A stretch of 64,000 bases of DNA from Bagarius yarrelli (Eukaryota > Chordata > Actinopteri > Siluriformes > Sisoridae). Every line of letters begins with the position of its first letter. The first letter of the stretch is position 1. The stretch is from positions 762,661 to 826,660 of the forward strand of contig VCAZ01000136.1 in assembly GCA_005784505.1 (NCBI GenBank), in the 5' to 3' direction. Positions 25,883-40,100 of the stretch are shown piece after piece. The position numbers were made by a program, and so were the translations under genes. The notes under the pieces are model-generated. The model did no database searches, was not told the DNA's origin, and worked only from the letters and a program-made list of their open reading frames with translations.

Positions 25883-28800
25883 ACTACACTAATACAGTTG
25901 TGTTCTCGAATTTCACGTTTTGTTTATTGTATGTTCCCAGGCCTGATTCGGCAGCTTCCTTGGACGCACTTTCTAGGAAACTTCAGAACATTCAGGACAT
26001 TGATGTGCTTTCTGTGATGGTACGTACCAGGACAGAACAATGAATCTAACATCATTATAATAAATTTTCTGACTGCTTTATATTAGAGATTTTTCAAAGC
26101 TAATAAAAGTTAATAGTTTCCTTCTGTTTTTTTAACAAACATTTGTATTGTATCTATTACCATTAATACTGTTAATGCCGCAAACAACACAGCAATAATA
26201 CATTTGTATTTACATATACAATTCTGGCATTTATCCACAGCGACATACATTTATCTTTATTCTTGCACAACTGACCAGATGAGGGTTAAGGGCCTTGCTC
26301 AGGGGCCCAGCAGTGGTAACTTGTTAATCAGTTAAACAGCAGTCGAACATTTTAACCACTGAGCTACATTCGAGTTCCTTAACGGTAAAACATAAAGTAG
26401 TGTGACTTTGTACTCAAATTAAGCAAAACTTGGAGTGCGTTATTTGCTAAAATGTTAAATAAAGTTGAGTAAATTAAGTTGCTCTCCTTACTTACACTGT
26501 TGTTGGCGTGTAGCTTCTCACAATATGGTGCCACAACAGTGGACTTGTGTGTAATTTAAAATGCCTACAAGGTGGCCCCATATATCAATAAACCTGCTTT
26601 TACAAAAACGATAAAAAAAAGAATAAAATATTAGAATAATATTGTAACGCTGATTATCGGTCAAGCTGTGATTAAAATGCACGGTGCTTTCACATATTTA
26701 AACATTTTTTGGTTATATTGTAGCAAGATATCAACTATATGAAAAATAGTATGGTAGCGTTTCCCAGAATGACACGAACATGCTTAAAGTTCCCAAGAAA
26801 CTGAAAGATTTCACTATTTAAACATGGCATCTGGAACAGTATCCGAAGTAGTTTTCACGTTAAGGATTTTCCCAGACTGCCACAACATTCCAGACCTCCC
26901 CAAACTATAGGGTGTTTTCTATATACGGTGACTGAACATGGGCTGTTTTTTTACTCGAAAATGTCAGTCTCAAAATGCCCACTTTCCCTGTCGAACTCGA
27001 GGGTGGTTGGATATTTTTAGTCCCCTCTGGGTAGACATGTCTGCGACTTTTACGAGTCCGCGCATTGGGGAAAACGGCTTTGACATGCCGTATTTAGTCG
27101 TCTTTGAACAAACAGCCAGAGAATAGCAAAATAAGTTTATTCTGGTGGACATCATTTCACACTCAGCTTGCTGGAGGATAAAAATAAGTGGGTTTTTTTT
27201 TTTTTGTAGGTTTTTTTTGGCAGCTGGTGGTGGGGTGTAATGCTGCAAAAGATTGTACTTGTATAGTCAGACATGTAAGAGTGTCTTATTTAAATGTCAG
27301 TCCTTGGAAAACCTCAACCAATTGTTCTGTCTCAACTCACTGAGACGTCACAACACACAGAAATCAGTTATCGATTAATCGGTACTTTTTAACTTTCTGA
27401 CTGCACTAAACACCAAAAAAAGTGTTTCTCCCTCAATTAAATCTTCATCTTATCTATCTTTTAGCTTCTAATCCATTTTTAAAGCTATAATAATGTCTCC
27501 AAGCTTCATTACCAATTTTTGAGTCTAGAACACTGAGATTTTAGTGTCAATTTTTACTGGCTCTTCCTCGTTCCAAGAAAAATTTAAAGAGTGATAGTAC
27601 AAATATTAAAGTGGCTCCCAAACTGTGGAATAGTTTTCCTTTATTTATTCTTCAGGCTTAACCCTTCGGACGTTTTTAGGTCTCAGTTGAAAACACATTC
27701 TTAAAAAAATAATGCTATGAAGCGAAAGGACCTTGCGTAACCTCCCCATGTGTATTGGCTTATTAAAAAAAAGTCATATTTTATCAGTGGGTTATATTTT
27801 TATTCATTTTCTTATGGGTATTTTCTCAAAGGCTTTTTTGAATTAAACTAGTTTTGCTGGTTTTAATGTGCTAAAAAAAAAAATTTTAAATCAATTTATT
27901 AAATTACAAATAATTGAACAAATTATGATCAATAAAATGTTGATATTTGATTAAACATGCATATCATAATTTTCTATGTATTTTTGGAAAACTGAGACTA
28001 GCCCTAAACCCGTATTTGTTTTTTTGCTATTAAATGCAGGGTTACGCATCCTGCAGTGTTTTATCAGATTATGATTTTAATTGTTCTGTATGCAGACCTA
28101 ATGTTTGTGGGTGATGTCAAATGTCTGGGATTTTGGGAAAGGAAGCAAGATGGAAGTAGTTTTATAGAGTTTTATGATGGATTACAAACTGTGTAATCAT
28201 GAAAATGCTTAGAGTACATAAAAAAAAAAAACCTCATTATTTCCAAATAAGACACAATAAAAAGGGTTTTACAGGTTATTTCACTTTAAGTCTGGAAATT
28301 GACCTTTTTATTTAAAAAAAACAAACTATGCAGTTGCACAGCAGCACCGAGTACGAAGAGAGGAAAATCATCCGTGCCGCCATTCGCAAACTGAGAGATA
28401 AAGAGATTGAAGGTACCCCAACCAACACACACACATACACACACACACACTATAGGTCTTGGTTTTGTTCGAATAAATCCTTATTTCCTACCTGTCTGCT
28501 TTTGAGCAGGTGCTTTGGAGAAGGTTCATTTAACTGGGCAGCAGATGGAAAAGCAACAAAAGCCTCAAAGAAACATGGAGTTGGAGGTGAGTCAATAATG
28601 GGAGGTGATGGGTGAAGACAGAACCACCAACCATTTATCTCCAAAATTCTAGTAAAGGTTGTAGCACAGCAGTTACGCTCACACCCACTTAGGAATAACA
28701 TTTACATCGAAATGTATCAGTCAAGATTTCGGCCTAACTATACACAGAGACAGCACCGGTGGCAAATGACCTGTTATTGGCCTCTGATCAGGGCTACCTT

Positions 28801-31800
28801 TCCTTGCTAGTGTTGCCTGATCTTAGTGCAGTTTTGACACCCTTAATCTCAATATCCTCCTTTATAGACCAGAAAGTGTTGTTGGAATAAAGGGAACAGC
28901 CATTTCATGTCTTGGGTCTTATTTGACTGATCGTTATCGGTTTGTTGATTTTTAAATAGTGACTTTTCCGCAATATCTGAGGTAAAGTTTGGTGTTCCAC
29001 AAGGATCTGTCTTAGGTCCTATACTTTTTTTTTTTATATGTATGCTGCCTATAGGTGGAAATAATACTTAAACGTCATTAGCTTCTGTTGCTATGCTAAT
29101 GATAGTTGTATATTTCAGCAAAGCTAAGGGAGTTCATTTTACCAATATTGAGGAGTGTGTAAAGTATATTAGACAGTGGATGCTTGATAACTTCCTTCTA
29201 CCTAATTCTGATAAGACTGAATTTCTCTTACTAACACCACATGCAGCTAGAATTTTGGATTATGTAGCATTGTTGGATGTCTTTCTGCCTCAGCATGTAC
29301 AGCAGTCACAGACTTTGGTGTGATTGTTGACTGTAGTCTATCCTTTAAGGCTTATGTAAATAACATTACCAGGATAGCTTTCTTTTACCTTAGAAATATC
29401 GCTGAGATTACAGGATGCAAAAAACATATAAATTGGCAGAAAGATGTTAAGATATATTAAACGTGTGTGTGTGTGTATTCATTGGGATTGTAGTCATGGT
29501 TTGTTTCACAATGTATGAAAAAATACATGATCATACGCACAGCACTTTCAGTGAGGTATCTTGTCAGTATATAGAGTAGTGATGTTAGTATATAGAGTAG
29601 TCAGTATACTAATATCAGTAGAGAGAGAAACGCACATGACCTCACATTTAATCAATTCATACACGCCAAAGGAAGAAAACCAACAGTTCCACGATGTGAC
29701 ATCTTCAATTTGACGAAGACAAGTGATCATTTGAGTGTACAGGGATTCCAGCTTCAACATGGGAAGTAAACAGTAAGTTTCATGACGATGACTTTTTGAG
29801 AGGGATTCTGTAACTATGGACACCGACATTACTGAAAATGACTGTATAATCTCACACATTCACGTCTCTTCCCTCTTTTTTACGTGCATTTTATATAGCT
29901 GTGATTGTTAGTATTTTTTTCTGGATTTTGGATTTCCCTTTACTTAATCATGACTTAATCATGACGTCTTCGGTCATTATTTTCTGAACTGAACATGCTT
30001 TAATAAATGAGTGTGTATCATGACAGATGACTGCAGTCCATTGCGAGACTCGATATCTCATTATTCGGAACATAATGAAAACTAATTATTGAAAACTACA
30101 TTTACATCATTAACATTTAATAATCACAGAGGAACAACAACAAATGTGGAGAAGAAAATGGAAATCCAGTTAAACCACCTCTTTAAATGTTTTTTTTTCT
30201 TTCCTACCAAGCGTGTCTGGTATGCCGTATCTGATTCCATCATAGCTGTAACATCAGCGTCAACATTCTTTTGCTTTCACTGTGTGTTTGTTCCGCTGGT
30301 ATTTGCATGCCGCTTTTCTCACCTTTTAATGATTTTAAAATCTGACACTGGTCAGTTCGTTTACATTTTAGCCATTATCTCATCTCTCACTTCACCACAT
30401 AACCACCCACAATAACTCGACTTTGGAAGGGTTTTGATACTCTTCCAGTTGTCCGGTTTCCAAACACTGAGGTAATCCTGACCGCCAGTTTATACAAACG
30501 GCTCTAATAGTTCAGTTCAATTCAATTCAGTTTAATTTGTTTAGCGCTTTTCACAATGGCGAAGAAATTATAAGATGAAACAGAAATCAGTTTGTCCCTG
30601 ATGAGCATCCTGCTGATAAAAACTGCCATCAAGCATCTTACAGCTTACAACGCTTTCATTTCTAAAAAAATTTTCAATTACCTGCAAGCATTTTTTCCTA
30701 CCCTTTGACATCAACAGAGAGACAGATTTTCACCGGTCTCTTCAAATGGTTTATATTGCTGCAAGCTAAATTACTAGTTTTTCTTCTTTTTGGCTATAAT
30801 TACTGAAGTTAATGTTATTACTTTAAAGGAATAGAAGAGGGTTTTGTCACACATTACACTGCACATGGTTTTGTTTTATTTATTTTTGGTCATTTAGTGC
30901 TAATGAGGCTACGGGTAGCTTCAAAGTAGCTTAAGATGTTGGACTACTAGTAGGCCATGAGTTTCAATCCCATTTCCCACTGTTGGCCCACTAAAAGACC
31001 CATTACCCTCAAACTGTTCAGTTATGAGAGAAATGTACAATAAGTGGATCTGAATAAGGCCATCTGCCAAATTAAGACCCTGAAGACAGGCGATGTTGAA
31101 GTTTATGAATATTTTTCCGAATAATTTTAACCTGGTTTTAATTATTATCAAGATGACCGGAGACTCGTTTAAAACCACATCCTTCAATCTAACCCATTAT
31201 CTACTTTTATTTACAGTAATTGTACGATTTATCACTCTTAAATTCAGGTCATAGGTGCTGTTAGGTTAAAATCTGATGCTGCATAATCACTTATTGGACT
31301 CTAAGTAACCTGCAGCCTGCTGGATTTAATTTTCTGCTACACAGCCCATAATTTCTAAACAGGTCTAGTTATTCTGTGAACAAAAACATAATGATAGCAG
31401 CACCTTTTCCTGAGCAGGATGGATACCTTCCCACCCTTAAAAGGCGGACGTGCCTTCAAAAGTAACCTAATTACACGTCGGAGTAGTTGTGCAATTAGTG
31501 GTTATGGTAAATCTTTAGCAGTTTGTGTTGATTGTCTTGCTGCCCTACATCTGGATCAGAATCAAAACTAAAAATATCCTGATTTATTTATTTTTTTATA
31601 ATTTGCAGACTGCCGAGCATGTGTCGTCCTGCTCAACTTCAGGTGTGTAGAAATACTTGGGCTCTCCTGATTCCTGTACTGACACAGAGCGGAGTGTGTT
31701 TACTACAGACTATATTCTCAGTAATTTATATAATTGTATAATTATAAAAAGGGTTTAGAGTAATTATAATGTTTGAGGTGTAGTTTGGCTTTTCCCATAA

Positions 31801-34464
31801 CCCTTATTTTTCCTTTGCTGATGTCAAATGTCCTAAAAAAACATCAGCTAGCTCACCTCACACTGCCCCAGAATGTAGAATATTAATCATTATTTGTGTG
31901 TCAGAATTCAGAACTTGTCTTTGTTTTAGTCAGTTTCCTCTTCACTAACTTTCTGGATTTCTGTGTTGTGGAATTGTGGGAATGCACAAGCAGAGATAAA
32001 GGACTGATAGAGGATGGGCTGAAACAGGATGTTTGTCATGCATCACTAATTACATGTTTGGTATGAGAGCTCTGTGAGCACATACACACCGTTGGGTCCA
32101 GGTTTCAAACACTTCTCTGTCATGCTTCAGGAGTCATGAGATCAGTACAGTGGAGCTGCAAATATCTGCAAATATCCCCCAGTTATTCCAAAGTCTGAAC
32201 AAGTTGAAGGACAACAGCGTAATAAGTGTTAAGTGGTGGGTGTTTCGGATTTTGCTCTCTGGGTCTGTGTTTAACATATCTGTTCTACAACTCTTAATCT
32301 ACACACCATAATCTATTATATTATAATGATCTAAACACACCATACTATACTTGTACTATACTTATACAATATACCAATCTTAGACTATTCCAATATTATA
32401 CTATACTGATACTATACCTATACCCTACCATACTTGTACAATATTTATAATATACCAATATTATACTATACTTGTACTATGCTAATACTAAGATCTACTA
32501 ATATTTATGCTATATTAGTACAGAAAATCATAACGGACTAATATGGATGGAGGGTCGTCTGTTAAATCCGATCGTCCATTAATTTAATTCATTCATTTTT
32601 TTTTTTTATAAGGCCTAAAAACATAAAGTACATGAAGTACATACACACTATCTGCGTACATATATGTGCAACATAGACATCGTCTGCTAGGCGTGTGAAT
32701 CGGTCAATACCGGGGCCTAACGGACTTGTTTGCTACGCGTGGACTTATTTCAGGGAAGCGCTGCAAAGTGTTGCCACACAGTCGATTTTAAATTTGATGT
32801 TGATTTGATGTCCATTTTTGTTCAAATTCTCCAGCACATGTACGTGCATCAGTCAGTGATTATGTAACAGACTAAACTGTTTATTAAGTTTAGATGTGTT
32901 AATTTTGTGTCAGCACTCATTCTCATTCTGTGTGCGGGTAAATGCATTTCTCCCCTCAGGGCTTGCCGTAGTTTGGTGAGAGTGCATGCGCAGGAGTGTG
33001 AGGCGGAGGAAAACATTCTGAATACATGTCTGTATCAAATACACCAGTTCAGTGCATTTGGAACTGATTTTGTTTTTTATTTCATTGAATTCAAGTGTTC
33101 GGGTGAAACTGCGATGAACGCTGGGTTACACATAATTTTTACTGCTTCTTGCACGCGCAGACCCGCACCCTTGTGCTCTTATTTCAATTTAGAATCGGTT
33201 CTGGACTTCAGGAATCGTTAGAGAAAAAAAATCTATATGAGCATTTTAGCTTTTGATTTAGAAATAGCATTACAAGTTGTTTCAGTAAATATTTATCTAA
33301 AACATTTGTGAGCATTTTTACTAATGATGCTAAAATGCAGGAATTTAGCTTGCATCACTGTGGAAGCGCTACAAATAAATATACATGTAAATGCAGGGAA
33401 AAATGAGAGAAAAAAAAATGCTTGTTTTAATCTGTAATCCTGTCAACACTGCCAGTCTATACAGACCATAAAAAACACCCACATTAATAGTGTTACGACA
33501 GTCATATGACTCACCAGACTGTTATTAACACATCTTACTTACTCATCTGGCTCACTTTCCTGTATACACACATTCCAAAACCACAGCGCTCCCAGAAATA
33601 TGAGGAATGTGAAAATCTCTGACTTATTTATTTAAAAATATCAGTTTTAAGCAATCAGTTTAGTGTGTAAAGCTTTTCTTTCTCACTTTCGAGGTTTTGT
33701 GAGTTGCTTTGTGTTCATTATGTAGAATCTACCACCACCCAGTGGTTACTATACAGCTGCCGCTCTCAGTTTATTCCTAACATTTAAAGCAATAATATTT
33801 TGTATGGAGCAAAACAAAAAATCTTTTTGAACTGAAAGCTACAGTTGGACTAGCGGAATTGGTTTCTGCCCTGTGGTACATCTGATTCCTTTCTGGGTTC
33901 TTAGCACATATAAAAACGAGCAGTTAGCATCCCAGAGCAGTTAGCACCAGAGTTTATTACTGTTCCTGAGGCTGAATGGTAAAATTCACAAACTTCAAAA
34001 TTTACTGGAAAGCTTTTTAAGGAGAGAGAGAGCGAGAGAGAGAAAGTGTGGGAGAAGGAGAGAGACCTGAAGAGTGTGTGTGTGAGCGTGAGAAGAATGG
34101 TCACGAGAGAGAGAGCGAGAGAGATGTGTGATTTGAGCGGAAGAGAGAGACCTGAGAGTGTGTGTGAGAGATGGAGTGAGACACCTTGTGAGCGGAAGAT
34201 GGAGAGGAGCCTGAGAGTGGGAGTGTAGAGCGTGAAGATGGAGAGACCTGAAGAGTGTGTGTGAGCGGAAGATGGAGAGAGACCTGAAGAGTGTGTGTGA
34301 GCGGAAGATGGAGAGAGACCTGAAGAGAGTGTGTGCGGAAGATTGAGTGAGAAGATGGGGAGAGGCCTGCAAGTGTGTGTAGGAAGAGTGGAGAGGCCCA
34401 AGAGTGTGTGTGAGGGAGATGGGAGAAAAAGAGAGAGAGAAAGAAAGAGAGAGGAGAAGAGAAC

Positions 34465-34496
<32 letters not shown>

Positions 34497-35293
34497 TGAA
34501 GAGTGTGTGTGAGGGAGATGGGGAGAGAGAGAGAGAGAGAGAAAGAAAGAAAGAAAGAGAGCGAGAGAGAGAGACCTGAAGAGTGTGTTAGGGAGAATGT
34601 TTGAGAAGAGGAGAGAGCAGATACAGAGAGAGGCGAAAAACCTGAAGACTGGAAGAGAGAGAGAGAGCAAAAATCGGGAGAGAGAGAAAGAGAGAAGAAG
34701 AAGAAAGAAAAGTGAGAGAGAGACCTGAAGATGTGTGTGGTGAGGGAGATGGGAGAGAGCTAGATAGAGAAAAAAAGAGCAGAGAGAGAGGAGAGAAGCT
34801 GAAAGTGCGAGAGATAGAGAGATGTGGTGTGTGGAGATGGGGAGAGAAAGAGAGAGAGAAGAGAGAGAGAGACTGAAGAGTGTGTGTGAGGGAGATGGGG
34901 AAGAGAGAGAGAGAGAGCGAGAGAGAGAAAAAAGAAAGAGTGAGAGAGAGAGACCTGAAGAGTGTGTGTGAGGGAGATGGGGAGAGAGAGAGAGAGAGAG
35001 AGAAAGAAAGAGAGAGAGAAATAGAGAGAGAGAGAGACCCGAAGGGTGTGTGTGAGGGAGATTGAGAGAGAGAGAGAGAGAGACCTGAAGAATGTGTGTG
35101 AGGGAGATAGGGAGGTGGAAAGAGACCTGAAGAGGGAGGGAGGGGGGGAGAGAGAGAGATAGACTGTGTGTGTGAGGAAGAGAGGAAGACTGTGTGTGTG
35201 AGAAAGATGGATAAAGAAAGAGAGATAAAGACTGTGTGTGGGGAAAGATAGAGATAGTGAGAGAGATGAAGACTGTGTGTATGTGTGTGAGGG

Positions 35294-35332
<39 letters not shown>

Positions 35333-37134
35333 GATGAAGACTGTGTCTAAGGGAGATGGAGCGAGACCAGAAGAGTGTTGTGTGAGGCAGATGGAGAGAA
35401 AGATGAAGTGTGTGTGAGAGGGAGATAAATACTCATTAATTTACTCATTAATTTTAAGACTATTTCTCTATTTTAAGTTATGTTGACACGCACACAGTAG
35501 CTCACAGCGACAATTTATGAATAACTCAGTACAGTGACTATTGTGCAATGAAGACGGCATCAGTGAGCACACACACACACACACACACACACTGCTCCCC
35601 CTTTATGGAGTGTGTTGTTATGCGAATAGAATTAAATTCTAGTTGCTCCATTTATATATAGTTTTCAGTGATAGTCTCCGTCTCAGATGTCACCCCTACG
35701 GACCGCTGACTGAACCTCTGATGCGTACCGTACACTTACCTTTGAATTCATCCATTGATTGGTTGAAGTGATTACGGGATTTCCAGGAGACGTGTGTCAC
35801 ATTGTTAAACGATTCGTCTGGGAGCAGCCCAAAGCCGTCTGATGGAAGAAGCGATATGGACTGTGGAAGACTTTTGCTTGAGGTACTTGGTGACGCCACT
35901 AAACATGATGCTGCACAAAATGAAACGTCATTGGTTGCTTTACCTGTCAGTCATATGTCCTCTTGGGTGGGACATTCCAAGTGGCCAAAGTTCCCAGACC
36001 TTCTGCTGTCAGTCTAAACCACTTTAGACCGGTTTTAATCTGAAAATGATTAGAATTATGTTTGAATCCTGATCGTTAGTTGTCATTGTAGTGGAAGTGG
36101 TGGGTGGAATCAGCAGAGGCTGAAGCAAATGTGGAGGTTTGTCGATAAATTGTGGAACATCGAAAAATTTATAACGATGCATTGCATTTATAATGATGCG
36201 CTATAGAGTTTTATACCCCAAATTTTATAGAATGTTTTCATTTTCATTGAGATAAGATAATCCTTCTTCTGGAAGAAGAATCTGGAAGAATTCAGAACCC
36301 GAGCCACATTTCTTAGACCACAAATATCTACTAGCTGAACAGATACTCCACAAGTGCTGAGTAAGGAATTTACTCAGAAAAATACACATTCTGAGGCAAG
36401 CGGAAAAAAATTCAGCCGCTTTTTAATCCCTCGTCTCTTTCTGGCTGTCGTCTCGTCACTCCTCCAGCCGTCTTTAGTCTCATAATGACCTCTTGCAGTC
36501 CTTCTTTTCACCTGCCACGTGGAGAACAACGCCACAGTGTTCACCACATTAGAAGCAGAAAATCTGGGAAAATCTGCAGTTTGAGTAGAAATAAATATAG
36601 CAGTGTTTGTTAGGAAGCAGATTTATAGCTGATCTAATTCTAGGGTTCGGGTTATAAGGCGTTTAATTCCGTGAAGAGCAAACAGAGCCTTGGCCAAACC
36701 TGAAGCCATGAACTGTCAAGAGGTTGGAATTCTTGTGGAAAAGTTAAATGTCGTCTACCTTGGACAAGAAGCCAGATGAATCAGAGGAGGAGTGTCTGAA
36801 GACAAGGGGGAGGAGTGTCGATGTGGGGGGAGCCGAGCACAGAGGTAGAGTAAGACTTTGTGACTCATTCAGTACAGTGCACATGTTGGGATTTAGAGGA
36901 GAGGACAGTAGTTTCTGGACTGGAAGGTAATATTAATTTATTTACTGGTCAGAAAATACAAACACCTTTTTTATTTAAATAGATAGAACTTATGAAGAAA
37001 CATTAATAAACAGAACAAGGTGGTTTGTAATAAATGGGTATAAAAGAAAAGTATTTGTTAGTGAATATGTAATTGTTGTAGTTTTATAAGTGTGAACGAA
37101 ATGGATGAAGTAGTCTAACATGCTTTCCGAAACA

Positions 37135-37178
<44 letters not shown>

Positions 37179-40100
37179 ATTAGACATACAGCACCGAGCC
37201 GCAGTAAGCTGGGCAGGAAAGGAAAAATGAGTCAGGAACGGAAGCCTGCTGGGTGTGAAAACCTTTATGTGAGGCGTGTGTATGAGAATGAGAGAAAGAG
37301 TTTAATACTAAAGGATTCCATCTGGTGTTTGTGGTCGCAATTTAAAAAAAACACTTTGGGTTTGAACTATAGGACGGAATGTGTGGAAACCCGACACACA
37401 CTGAAGACATTAGAAAAAAAGGGGTTTACTTGCATCTCTGTAATTATACTGTAGTATATGGTCTACTGATGAATTTCCCTTTGCTCTTTAGACTGTCTGT
37501 TCTTTTTGTCCCATTTTTTTATACCAGATGCATTCTTAAACCTAAAAGTGTCCTCCTGCCTCAGTTTAACTTTAACAAGGAAAAACAAATGTAACATTGC
37601 TCTGAAATAAGTTCTAAACTCTTCACACAAACACACACCTGCAGCTTGGACTGATGGAGGTAATTTGTTATGACAAAAGAGCGCTTGCTTGTTGTCCTGC
37701 AGCAATTCCTAATACAGTCACAGCAGGTGTTAGAGTTCACAGTCAGTTCTGAAAAAAAATAACATCTAACATTGTGACCCAGTGGTTTCATCCACCTGTT
37801 GTAGCTTTTGTGTTGGGAAAGGAGTCATTAACATAAGCAGGAAGCTTGAACAGGTTAGGATTGAGTGTGTACGGAATCAGGATGGTGTCGTGAAGATCGG
37901 GGTGAATCTGCTTGCTGTTATTACCGTATATTTATTTCCTATAACAGCATATAATGTATGAGAATTTCTCTGATATGCCAGCACTTTGCCAGTGATTACA
38001 TTTTTTTCTCTTTTTTTTAAACGGCACATATTAACCCTTAAGCACTCTCTCTATGCAGGAGGCATTACTATAGAAACATACGCAGTAATAATCCAAATCA
38101 GAATTAACATCTTTGCCTTGACATATAAGGGATCCTTTTCTGATTTAAAGCACATTTAACATTCAAGGACTGACCAAGACAAGATCTGGGCTGCGGCAGA
38201 AATGGCACACTTCCCTACTGTATAGCATGTGAAAATCGGTACACAAGGAAAGTCGCATGTCTAAAGTCTTAGTATTAGAAAAATAGTTGGGGAGAGGTGC
38301 AGCCAATCCATAGTTTCTGCACAGACATCACAATTTGTGAATCTTTAATCATCACATTACAGGATGTTGAATCAATGTCTGTTAACCATTTCAAAAAAGT
38401 TTAAATCATTCAGCCACAAAAAACGTCTCCGGGTACTTCTGTAACCCAGGTTCCTTGGTGAGAGCAGGAACAAAAATAACAGAGCATGAGAAGTTCCCTA
38501 CCTTCACTTTTCTTCTGAAGATTATTGGCTCACTCCAGTGCATCAGACTGGGCCAATTGGCGCAAATGAGCAATAAGCAGGTGCCGCAGTTTAGAGGTAT
38601 ATAAGGCAGCGTGGGGCGCCAATATTTAGAATCTGAGCCTAAACATTACTTGCAATGTTCTGTGAGTGCGGCAATGACCGCAACGTCTCGTTCCCGCTCT
38701 CAGGAAACCGAGGTTACGGAAGTAACCGGAGACAATCCCTTTCGAGCTTTACTTGACATTGCGAAGCATCCGCTATGGGAACAGTGTGTTAAATCAGGTC
38801 GCGCAAGTAGACACTTTTAACAGAAAAAAATCCAATCAAATATCAATAGCTACAGCTAAGCCTGAGGAATGAGCTACTTAGCAAGAAGGACTGAAAGCAA
38901 GAAGGACTGAAACAGAGCCATCCGCACTTACTGGGCAAAAGAATACATGTCACAAAGGGTTGCACAAGCTGGGCAGAAATAGACTGCAGTGAACAGCTCA
39001 CACAGAGTATGGCAGGGCTTAACATATCTCCAGGAAACTGCGCTGAAGTCAGAGGATGTATCGCAATAAATTACCTGCTCTAAGCTGGACGACACATAAC
39101 CTGATAACTGCGCTAAATAGGGCAGAGGACACACAAGTTGCGAATAAGAGACAATCCTCTAAAAAGGCCGAAATCTGATACCCTACATTCAGAGTAGGCA
39201 TAATAAAATAACCGCTACCGCGCTGAAAAAGCCTGGCCCAAAAACAACCATTCATCATTGACTGAAAACGCATAAATGTCTCCCACGTGAAAAGTCGTCG
39301 TTAGAGCTAACAGAAGAGCAGTTTTAAGTGAGTGCCGAGCATGCGTCTGGTTTTTTTTAGCGGCACTGAAGCAGCTACGCATGTAGGCTTCACAGCTTTG
39401 GGCTGGGATGCCAGATCATGCCTTCCGTCTGAGACAGTAAGTCTTTCCTGATGCGAATCGGCCACTAGCAGCTTCCTCTGGTCTGGAAACCGCAGCTAAT
39501 TTATAAAGCGGTTTATATCGTGGTGAGCCTGCAAACTCTACCATGGTCCCAACACTGGCATTTCTGGGTCCTGCCACGGCCTCAGAGCACTGACGCATCC
39601 GTGACCGGGAGAATTCTTTACAATCTTTATTGAGTGGCAAAACACAGACGCACACTCTTAAGTAAAATAACTTTTATAACTTTAATAAAGATTAATTGTA
39701 TTTAATTTATACAATGAAGACGATACAGTGTGATGTTGCATTAAATTATTTAATTTCTCTATCTAAATCTCCAGAAAAACAAATCACTGTTCAATCTTTT
39801 TTGTTGTATTTATTTATGATTTATAATTTGTGTATTATATTAAACACAGATTTACTTTCTTACAAAATCAACACAAGCATTCAAAAATAATAAATCCATA
39901 GCAAATAAAACTATTTAAGACATCTGGGGAAATGTTTATTATATTGGTTTATATATCGCTGAAAAACGAAACATCACAATGTCAGGTTTTTTACAGTATC
40001 GTGTAGCTCTAGCGGATAGCAACAATGCGCCACTTTTTATGTGCTTAAAGGTGATTTAAGTGACTTTGAATGCGAAATGGTTGTTGGTTCCAGACCTGCT

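Larger units (their letters stand above)
26020..28333. other. smtn intron between the linker and second-repeat exons
   Basis: AT-rich. It contains a minus-strand SINE (26222-26372) and a LINE C-terminal fragment (27430-27720), listed separately. Nothing else was recognised. Confidence 0.55.

Noticed and set aside
34101..34670. 189-codon minus-strand frame rich in Ser/Leu
   Set aside because: Lies entirely within the purine-rich minisatellite.
36748..36844. Possible smtn exon or alternative first exon (MSSTLDKKPDESEEECLKTR...) ending at a GTAGAG donor
   Set aside because: Its 97 nt leave phase 1, but the next smtn exon (42456) begins in phase 0, so it cannot splice in frame. No acceptor or promoter signal stands out.
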